Origin: Bryobacterales bacterium
GTDB lineage: Bacteria; Acidobacteriota; Terriglobia; Bryobacterales; Bryobacteraceae
Length of the DNA: 21,909 nt
NCBI GenBank assembly: GCA_003132905.1
Contig: PKZC01000063.1
Coordinates: 48,369-70,277 of the forward strand
Direction of reading: 5' to 3'
Shown here: positions 17,190-21,909 of the stretch, piece by piece
Layout: every line of letters begins with the position of its first letter
Position numbering within the stretch: position 1 is the first letter of the stretch
Position numbers and translations under genes: made by a program
Notes under the pieces: generated by a model
What the model saw: only the letters and a program-made list of their open reading frames with translations
What the model was told of the DNA's origin: nothing
Databases searched by the model: none

Positions 17190-17198
17190 AGTGTAACA
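17190..17198 (-). promoter_or_regulatory. Extended -10 promoter for tRNA-Pro
   Basis: TGTTACACT (TG-n-TACACT) ends 16 bases before tRNA position 1, giving a short leader. No clear -35 is seen, which suits an extended -10 promoter. Confidence 0.5.
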
Positions 17199-17199
17199 C

Positions 17200-17598
17200 T
17201 TACGGTTTGGCGGCCGCGAGTTGGAAGTTCACAATCACGTGCTTGCGAGTGTCGTAGATGCTGATCTTCTTAACAGATGTGGAGATCTCGTTATGTTTCG
17301 CGAGCAACTCGTAGTTGATATCCATGGGAAGATCGCGGAATACGAACTTGCCATCTTCTTTCGTGGCAAAGTTCACGATGTTGGACGTCTTGGTGTCCTT
17401 CAATTGCACAATGGCGTCGGCTAGTGGATTGTCGGACGCGTCTTTGACGGTACCGTCGATGGTGCGGGTGTTGGATTCCTTCTGGTTCTTGACTCGGTCG
17501 TTTTGCAAGAAAACGTTGGGCTTCTGATCGGGCCCGTCCTGCGCGGTGGCAATGAAGGCCAGGAGAAGAACAGCTGATAAAATCTTGAAAAGATTCAT
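17200..17598 (-). CDS. Small secreted carboxypeptidase-regulatory-like domain protein
   Basis: A 132-residue protein with a clear Sec signal peptide (MNLFKILSAVLLLAFIATA, then Gln-Asp). Residues about 45-128 form one carboxypeptidase-regulatory-like beta-sandwich: TRTIDGTVKDASDNPLADA, then GKFVFRDLPMDINYEL. Such domains usually mediate binding or stability and have no catalytic site. Proteins of this kind are numerous in Acidobacteriota. It is the last gene of the sigma operon, starting three bases after the previous stop. A cell-surface or periplasmic accessory role is inferred; the partner is unknown. Confidence 0.85.
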   Translation of the reverse strand: MNLFKILSAVLLLAFIATAQDGPDQKPNVFLQNDRVKNQKESNTRTIDGTVKDASDNPLADAIVQLKDTKTSNIVNFATKEDGKFVFRDLPMDINYELLAKHNEISTSVKKISIYDTRKHVIVNFQLAAAKP

Positions 17599-17601
17599 GG
17601 C

Positions 17602-18717
17602 TCAGAACTTATTCAGCTCAGCGATGAGCGCCTTCATACCTTTCTTGCGATAGATTTGCGCCAGGCGCTGCTCTTCGTCAGAAGGCGCGATAACGCGCTG
17701 CAATTGCGGAGCATCCAAATCGGCGCGAGTGGGAATCCATAGCGAGCCATCGGCAAATTCGACGCTGCTCACAAATCCCGTCATACCCTCGATGCCCAGC
17801 GGCTGACCGCCCAGGTGCGGAAACTTCAGTGTAGTTTCCCCTAGGATCTGGCTTTTCTGGCCGGGCGCAAGATTCAACTCAGCAGGAACGGAGCCGGCCA
17901 GAAACTCGCGGCCGGAGCGATCCTGTAGGATCCAGCCGACTTCGAGGTAGCGGATGGCGCGTTCCGAGCGGTTCTTTACTTCCAGGCGGGGAGCACGCGC
18001 TTCATTGCCCGAAATGCGCGCCATGCCACCCATGGGTTCGATGGGCGAATCCGGCAGGCTCAAGAAGGCGAACTGTACCTGCTTCTCAGGCTCAAAGTTG
18101 GTGGCGCGCGCGCCACGAACCACTTCCACGTCCAGGCTGGGCCGATCGGCTTGATGAGTCAAGCTCTCGAGCATTTCCTGCCGCAACTTCTCTTGGCCGC
18201 CCGAGGCCAAAACGGACTTAAAATAGCGCCGGTCGCGCCGCGCTTCCCATTCCGAGAGCGTCAAAGTGCGGCGGGAACTCAGCTTGTCGGGGCCGTAGAA
18301 GCTCAAATCGTCGAACAGCACACCGTCCAGGCCAATCTGGACCGGAACGCCGGACGAGGCTTGCAAGGGCCGCAGCAAGCGCAAATCGATTCGAACGGGA
18401 AATGTTTCTTGAGGCCCGACATCCAGGCTGGTGACGGTCACCGAACCTTTGCCTCCGGGCGTTACGTCTTGCGCTGTGACCAGCAGCGTGATGCCGCGGA
18501 TCTTACGCTGGCTGGAATTTCGCAATGACAGAGCAGCGTGGACATCCAGCAGCATGGCGCTGCCGCGCGGCATTTCATTGGACTCGCCATAGTCGGCCGA
18601 GAGCAGGACCACCGGCGAATCGGCAGGCAGATCGATTTTGGGAAGCGCGGCCGCGAACACGCCGTTGTAGGGAATGAGAAAAAGCGCGGACGCAATCAGC
18701 GCGCTACTGCTCCGCAT
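17602..18717 (-). CDS. Secreted protein of unknown function
   Basis: A 371-residue protein that I do not assign to a named family. Residues 1-23 are a Sec signal peptide (MRSSSALIASALFLIPYNGVFAA). Two stretches resemble beta-sandwich repeats describing bonded strands (SLRNSSQRKIRGITLLVTAQD at about 66-86, in part, and LEVKNRSERAIRYLEVGWIL in the second half), which suggests two related domains. The C-terminus is charged and helical (EEQRLAQIYRKKGMKALIAEL). The start overlaps the end of the anti-sigma gene by 14 bases, so it belongs to the sigma operon. It may be part of an envelope response controlled by the sigma factor; this is inferred from position only. Confidence 0.8.
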   Translation of the reverse strand: MRSSSALIASALFLIPYNGVFAAALPKIDLPADSPVVLLSADYGESNEMPRGSAMLLDVHAALSLRNSSQRKIRGITLLVTAQDVTPGGKGSVTVTSLDVGPQETFPVRIDLRLLRPLQASSGVPVQIGLDGVLFDDLSFYGPDKLSSRRTLTLSEWEARRDRRYFKSVLASGGQEKLRQEMLESLTHQADRPSLDVEVVRGARATNFEPEKQVQFAFLSLPDSPIEPMGGMARISGNEARAPRLEVKNRSERAIRYLEVGWILQDRSGREFLAGSVPAELNLAPGQKSQILGETTLKFPHLGGQPLGIEGMTGFVSSVEFADGSLWIPTRADLDAPQLQRVIAPSDEEQRLAQIYRKKGMKALIAELNKF

Positions 18718-19360
18718 AATACACCTTGTTGGTAGTCACTTGGCCCGTATCGGCATCTACGAAACGGACGCCCGCCGAGCCGTGCATACTCACCGAAACC
18801 GTGGCTCCATCCGAATGGGGAATCAGGGACATGGCGCGGCCGTTTTCGCGAACCTGGATGCTGGACGAAGACGCCTCTAAGATGACCTCTTCGGGGGAGC
18901 CGGCAGCGGCGGTAGCGGAATGCACCAAAGTTCCGAGGCGTTCGGTGCGAATGCGATTGAGGGACGTCAACAGATGCTCGGCTTGCTGCGGCGGAAGACT
19001 GGACCAAAATGCGATGGCGAAAATCACGGTGGCGCCAGCAATCACCATCCCGGCGTGCCAACCAAGGCGAGGCTTGGTGCGTAAGGGCTTGTCGAAGAGA
19101 GCGATGGCTTCACCGGCCGCCAGACCGACGCGGATGTTTCCGGTCATTTCGTCGGCGAGACGGTTCCAATTCAAAGCGTTGGGCAGTTCGGCCATCTCGC
19201 CAGCGAGTTCGCGAAGTTGGCCGGATGCGTCCCGCAGAGCTTGAACCTCTTGCCGGCATTGGGAGCAGTGCCGAACGTGCCGTGACACGCGCCAGCGTTC
19301 CCAGCGGCTGAGATCGCCGCCAGAAAACAGAGCGAGTTGTGCGGGGCCAGGGTGAATCAC
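18704..19360 (-). CDS. Zinc-finger anti-sigma factor, membrane anchored
   Basis: A 218-residue protein with an N-terminal putative zinc-binding anti-sigma domain: His28-x3-Cys32-x2-Cys35 (RHVRHCSQC). A single transmembrane helix follows at about 101-119 (HAGMVIAGATVIFAIAFW). Residues about 120-218 would lie outside the cytoplasm and probably sense the signal. It should bind and hold the ECF sigma factor encoded just upstream; the two genes overlap by four bases (ATGA), the classical arrangement. Release would require proteolysis or a conformational change, but no protease gene is adjacent. Family assignment is firm; the signal is unknown. Confidence 0.9.
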   Translation of the reverse strand: MIHPGPAQLALFSGGDLSRWERWRVSRHVRHCSQCRQEVQALRDASGQLRELAGEMAELPNALNWNRLADEMTGNIRVGLAAGEAIALFDKPLRTKPRLGWHAGMVIAGATVIFAIAFWSSLPPQQAEHLLTSLNRIRTERLGTLVHSATAAAGSPEEVILEASSSSIQVRENGRAMSLIPHSDGATVSVSMHGSAGVRFVDADTGQVTTNKVYYAEQ

Positions 19361-19932
19361 GACAGTTTCCTTGGATTGGACGCGCGACGGCTGCGCTGCA
19401 TGTAGCGCTTCATCTTAATGCGAGCATTGGCGATATGCGATCGCACCGTGGCCTTGGAACAGCCCATTTGCTCTGCCACCAGTTCGGCGGGCAAATCTTC
19501 GACATCGCGGAGCAGCAGAGCGGTTCGTTCCCGTTCGGTGAGCACTGCCAAGCCGTCTTCCAGATAGGCGCGATGCTCTGAGCGCAGGACAGCCTGTTCG
19601 GGGCTGGGCGAAGGCTCACTAAGGGGTTCCACTAAGCTATCGATTTCGCAGAAGTTGACCTTGCCGTTACGCCGCAGAAAATCGATGGCTGTGTTGCTGG
19701 CGATGCGGGAGAGCCAGTGCGCCGCCTTGTCCAACTCTTTGAGCTGATCCTGACGCTGCAGGGCCTTAATGAAGGCTTCCTGGGTGAGGTCCTGCGCATC
19801 GTCGACATTTCGGACAATCCGGTAAATGAGCAGGAACACTCGCCGTAAGTTGTCGGTAATAAAGCGATTTTGAAGTTCCTGGGCAGCGAGCTGGGATGCG
19901 TCGAGGGCGGCGGGCGGTACGCGGTCGCTCAT
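19357..19932 (-). CDS. ECF-type RNA polymerase sigma factor
   Basis: A 191-residue group 4 sigma-70 factor. Region 2 covers VFLLIYRIVRNVDDAQDLTQ-EAFIKAL and HWLSRIASNTAIDFLRR; region 4 covers LTERERTALLLRDVEDLPAE and the recognition helix CSKATVRSHIANARIKMKRY. Regions 1.1 and 3 are absent, as expected. The frame stays open to an ATG at 20028, but the start at 19932 (MSDRVPPAAL) is preferred. It has a GAGG five bases upstream, the extra residues have no family similarity, and a likely promoter at 20003-20011 would lie inside the longer version. It heads an operon with its anti-sigma factor and two secreted proteins and probably also controls itself, which the sequence does not prove. Confidence 0.9.
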   Translation of the reverse strand: MSDRVPPAALDASQLAAQELQNRFITDNLRRVFLLIYRIVRNVDDAQDLTQEAFIKALQRQDQLKELDKAAHWLSRIASNTAIDFLRRNGKVNFCEIDSLVEPLSEPSPSPEQAVLRSEHRAYLEDGLAVLTERERTALLLRDVEDLPAELVAEQMGCSKATVRSHIANARIKMKRYMQRSRRASNPRKLS

Positions 19933-19966
19933 GGATGCCTCATTCCCGATGAATGCCTCATCCCTG
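19931..19966 (-). repeat. Tandem 18-bp units containing the sigma gene ribosome-binding site
   Basis: Two adjacent 18-base units, plus a shorter third (to about 19978), carry ATGAGGCAT on the minus strand. The unit next to the start codon supplies the GAGG used for initiation at 19932, so the leader holds a duplicated Shine-Dalgarno/ATG module. Confidence 0.6.
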
Positions 19967-20002
19967 ATGAATCCCGCGATAGTGCCAAGTGCGGACGCCA
20001 TG

Positions 20003-20011
20003 CCTATAACA
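20003..20011 (-). promoter_or_regulatory. Extended -10 promoter for the sigma operon
   Basis: TGTTATAGG (TG-n-TATAGG) lies 70 bases upstream of the chosen sigma start and predicts a leader of about 64 bases that includes the 18-bp repeats. No good -35 is visible. Confidence 0.4.
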
Positions 20012-20114
20012 GGCTGACGTGAGAACAACCCAAACGTGCAAGGTTATTCGGGGCACTGGGAACTGATCGGCTCCTTCCTAATAATTGTATACGGGGAGGG
20101 GACGGGGAAGGATA

Positions 20115-20142
20115 CAGAATTCAGAAGTCAGAAGTCAGAATT
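20115..20142. repeat. Four tandem heptamers CAGAATT/CAGAAGT
   Basis: The order is CAGAATT, CAGAAGT, CAGAAGT, CAGAATT without gaps. The array overlaps the 3' end of the HAD gene and supplies its last codons and TGA stop. It lies upstream of the sigma promoter. It resembles short dispersed direct repeats seen in some environmental bacterial genomes; no function is evident. Confidence 0.75.
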
Positions 20143-20785
20143 CGCTTCCCACTAGCCTGGTGAAGGCATCGGGTGGGAGGTCGGTTAGGGAGGAAACGGC
20201 CAAGTTGGCCGCTAGAGGCGTTCCAGCGCGGCGGACTCCGATACTGGGCATTCCGGCGCGGCGGGCGGCCTCGATGCCGGCCGGGGCGTCTTCGACGACG
20301 ATGGACTGGGCGGGCGTGGAGCCCAAGCGCTCGGCGGCGGCGAGGAAGACCTGCGGATTGGGCTTGCCGAGAGTGACATCTTCGGCGGAGATGATGGCCT
20401 GGAAACAGGATGCTAGTCCGATGACCGCTAGAACGACATCGACATTCTCGCGAGGGGCCGAAGATGCGATGGCTTGCAGCCAGCCATCGAGGGCGAGGCG
20501 CTCGGTCCAATGACGCGCGCCGGGTAAGGGTTCGAGGCCGCCTTCGCGGACCAAGCGACGATAAAGCTGCTCCTTGGCGCGGGCGATTTTATCGATGCGT
20601 TCCGGCGTCGCGGCAGGAATCCACTGCGGAACAATCGAGTCGTTACGAAGCCCGAAGGTCTTCAGGAATTCGGGGTGGGTGAGCGTCACGCCTTCGGCGG
20701 CCATGGTGTCGCGCCAGGCGATCCAGTGATATTGCTCGGAATCGACCAGCGTGCCGTCCAGATCCCAGAGGACGGATTTAGGCAT
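20135..20785 (-). CDS. HAD-superfamily phosphatase/phosphoglucomutase-like hydrolase
   Basis: A 216-residue haloacid dehalogenase-family enzyme of the beta-phosphoglucomutase/phosphoglycolate phosphatase type. Motif I is DLDGTLVDSE with the nucleophile Asp and acid/base Asp. A helical cap follows (about 18-85), then motif II ASSAPRENVD, motif III Lys in LGKPNPQVF and motif IV VVEDAPAGIEAARRAGM. All catalytic residues are present. Start ATG 20785 (MPKSVLWDLDG) is chosen over the frame extension to 20863 because the extra residues have no similarity and a TATTCT -10-like hexamer (20818-20813) lies inside the extension. The C-terminal GSEF and stop come from the heptamer repeat. It is monocistronic, and the substrate cannot be told from sequence. 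Confidence 0.9.
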   Translation of the reverse strand: MPKSVLWDLDGTLVDSEQYHWIAWRDTMAAEGVTLTHPEFLKTFGLRNDSIVPQWIPAATPERIDKIARAKEQLYRRLVREGGLEPLPGARHWTERLALDGWLQAIASSAPRENVDVVLAVIGLASCFQAIISAEDVTLGKPNPQVFLAAAERLGSTPAQSIVVEDAPAGIEAARRAGMPSIGVRRAGTPLAANLAVSSLTDLPPDAFTRLVGSEF

Positions 20786-20901
20786 GCGGATGTTCAAGAA
20801 GCATTCAGGTTTAGAATACCCTGGCGCGAGCCGGGTGGACGCGTGGGGTAAGAACCTGGGCACTCCGGGTCAACAGGAAGGCCGGAACTTGGCATTCGAC
20901 T

Positions 20902-20910
20902 TGGTAGAAT
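20902..20910 (+). promoter_or_regulatory. Extended -10 promoter for the DUF4160-DUF2442 pair
   Basis: TGGTAGAAT (TG-n-TAGAAT) ends 11 bases before the DUF4160 ATG. The expected transcription start is about five bases upstream of the ATG, and no Shine-Dalgarno is present, so the first message would be nearly leaderless. Confidence 0.5.
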
Positions 20911-20921
20911 TAGCGTCTCGG

Positions 20922-21182
20922 ATGCCCACGATCAGCGCCTTCTATGGGATCTTGATCCGGATGTTTTTCAACGATCATGCCCCGCCGCATTTTCACGCGC
21001 GATATGGCGAGTTTGAAGCCACAGTCGACCTGGGAACCCTAGAGGTGATAGACGGCGAACTGCCTGGACGGGCTTTGAGCCTGGTCCAGGAATGGGGGAT
21101 GATACATAAAGAGGAGTTGCTGGAAGACTGGCGTCTCTGCCGCGAGAACTCTCAGCCGGCAAAGATTGACCCGTTGCCATAA
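20922..21182 (+). CDS. DUF4160 protein, putative toxin-like partner
   Basis: An 86-residue protein of the DUF4160 family: MPTISAFYGILIRMFFNDH, APPHFHARYGEFEATVDL, IDGELPGRAL, and a C-terminal EEWxxxH-like stretch (VQEWGMIHKEELLEDWRLC). HAPPHFHA is the family signature. The frame is open upstream to 20751, but those residues are not conserved and overlap the divergent HAD gene, so the start at 20922 is used. It is followed 17 bases later by a DUF2442 gene. DUF4160-DUF2442 pairs are widespread and have been suggested to be toxin-antitoxin-like; which is the toxin, and its activity, is not established to my knowledge. Confidence 0.85.
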   Translation: MPTISAFYGILIRMFFNDHAPPHFHARYGEFEATVDLGTLEVIDGELPGRALSLVQEWGMIHKEELLEDWRLCRENSQPAKIDPLP

Positions 21183-21199
21183 AGGAGGGCTTGTTTTTC

Positions 21200-21514
21200 A
21201 TGTATTGGGACGTAGTTGAAGTTAAGCCCGAACCCAACTACCGTCTCTTTGTTCGTTTCAAAGACGGTTTAGCGGGGCGTGTGCAGTTGCGTCGCGAGGA
21301 GCTGACGGGAGCGCTTGCTCCCCTCTTGGATGTGAACTTTTTTGAGCAAGTCTTTATCGATTGCGGGGCGGTCGCGTGGCCGGGCGATATCGATCTGGCA
21401 CCGGACGCAATGTATCGCCAGGTCGCAGGCCACGGTCGTATTCATATTAAGGTGCAGCAGCCTGCAGAGATGACGACAGATATCTATCCCGCAGGCAAAA
21501 GATCTACTAAGTGA
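21200..21514 (+). CDS. DUF2442 protein, putative antitoxin-like partner
   Basis: A 104-residue protein of the DUF2442 family: MYWDVVEVKPEPNYRLFVRF, KDGLAGRVQL and a C-terminal WPGDIDLAPDAMY, the family's most conserved patch. A GGAGGG ribosome-binding site (21184-21189), directly after the stop of DUF4160, gives normal spacing to ATG 21200. A TTG at 21191 is in frame but too close to it. Co-transcription with DUF4160 is clear from spacing. The C-terminal tail after the conserved domain is charged and probably flexible. Confidence 0.86.
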   Translation: MYWDVVEVKPEPNYRLFVRFKDGLAGRVQLRREELTGALAPLLDVNFFEQVFIDCGAVAWPGDIDLAPDAMYRQVAGHGRIHIKVQQPAEMTTDIYPAGKRSTK

Positions 21515-21620
21515 TCGTTTCCATCGGGAGCGTATTTTCGTGACTTTGAAGATCACTAGCAGGATCGAAATTTTGCCACTTATGTTTAGCGATCTTCGAC
21601 CTGTCGCCGGGACTCCGCAT

Positions 21621-21629
21621 TGATAGAAT
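21621..21629 (+). promoter_or_regulatory. Extended -10 promoter for the TIGR03437-like gene
   Basis: TGATAGAAT (TG-n-TAGAAT) lies 19 bases before the ATG at 21648 and predicts a leader of about 12 bases containing GAGGG. It is nearly identical to the element before DUF4160. Confidence 0.5.
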
Positions 21630-21647
21630 AAAAAGCTCCGAGGGCCG

Positions 21648-21909
21648 ATGGTTTCGCATCTGTGCGCGAGATTCGCCTTGCTTTGGTTGAGCCTTGGCGG
21701 CGTTCTGCTGCGGGCCGCTGACGTGCCGGCGTTATTGGAACACGACATCGTGAACGCGGCTGACCATGCTAGTGGCGCGGTGGCGCCGGGAGAAATCGTG
21801 GTGTTGTTTCCCTCCAACGCGGGGCCCGCAGTGATGGTGGGAGCTACCCCGGGGCCAGACGGGAAAGTGCCGACGCTGCTGGGCAAAACCCGGGTCCTAT
21901 TTGACGGCA
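21648..21909 (+). CDS. Secreted TIGR03437-like protein (partial, cut by window end)
   Basis: Only the first 87 codons are visible. Residues 1-24 form a signal peptide (MVSHLCARFALLWLSLGGVL, then LRAAD). The next part, HDIVNAADHASGAVAPGEIV and VLFPSNAGPAVM ending in TRVLFDG, matches the opening of the TIGR03437 domain (VNAAS-x-GPVAPGEIVxLFG ... LAGTRVLFDG) common in Solibacter-type genomes. In those proteins this domain is usually C-terminal; here it follows the signal peptide directly, so the gene may encode a short domain-only protein. ATG 21648 is preceded by GAGGG and an extended -10. The function of the domain is unknown. Confidence 0.75.
   Translation, partial: MVSHLCARFALLWLSLGGVLLRAADVPALLEHDIVNAADHASGAVAPGEIVVLFPSNAGPAVMVGATPGPDGKVPTLLGKTRVLFDG

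Noticed and set aside
19933..20028. Longer N-terminus for the sigma factor
   Set aside because: The added residues come from the 18-bp repeats and from promoter sequence, with no sigma similarity.
20751..20921. N-terminal extension of the DUF4160 gene
   Set aside because: The added residues overlap the HAD start region, lack conservation and precede the likely promoter.
21510..21557. AGTGATC/GATCACT inverted repeat after DUF2442 as a terminator
   Set aside because: The stem is only seven pairs with a loop of over 30 bases and no T-run follows.

Overview
The window most likely comes from an Acidobacteriota genome of the Solibacter/Bryobacter type. This is inferred from four things: a TIGR03437-type domain at the right end and a fragment of one near 9.6 kb, a family I know mainly from Solibacter-like genomes; a secreted carboxypeptidase-regulatory-like protein; an ECF sigma/anti-sigma operon with secreted proteins; and a repeated extended -10 promoter pattern (TGn followed by TAnnnT). 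No rRNA, CRISPR array or transposase was seen.

Left block, 1-9304, minus strand. Read in transcription order it holds a transglutaminase-like protein (9304-8429), a large transglutaminase-DUF2126 protein (8320-4997), a fused circularly permuted ATP-grasp/alpha-E protein (4966-2465), a second stand-alone transglutaminase (2468-1593) and a Tat-exported type B carboxylesterase that runs off the window (1558-<1). The ATP-grasp/alpha-E/DUF2126/transglutaminase set is a known but biochemically uncharacterised gene neighbourhood. Comparative genomics predicts that it makes and processes a peptide or amide-linked product. It is the best candidate here for an undescribed pathway. The first transglutaminase has Ser where the catalytic His is expected.

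Middle block, 9446-17173. A chemotaxis-type cluster on the plus strand (cheA-cheW-mcp-cheY-cheB-cheR-cheX) lies between a degenerate 3' copy of tRNA-Pro (9446-9489) and the intact tRNA-Pro(CGG) gene (17173-17097). This is the geometry left when an element integrates into the 3' end of a tRNA gene. Inside it, cheA lacks its 5' part and has two frame changes, cheW and cheB each carry one frameshift, and the soluble poly-HAMP receptor carries an in-frame TAG. cheY, cheR and cheX are open. All complete genes outside this block are open, so the decay looks specific to the block.

Right block, 17190-21909. A minus-strand operon encodes an ECF sigma factor, a zinc-finger membrane anti-sigma factor, a secreted protein of unknown function and a small secreted carboxypeptidase-regulatory-like protein. 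Next come a HAD phosphatase (minus), a divergent DUF4160-DUF2442 pair that resembles a toxin-antitoxin module (plus), and the start of a secreted TIGR03437-like protein cut by the window end (plus).
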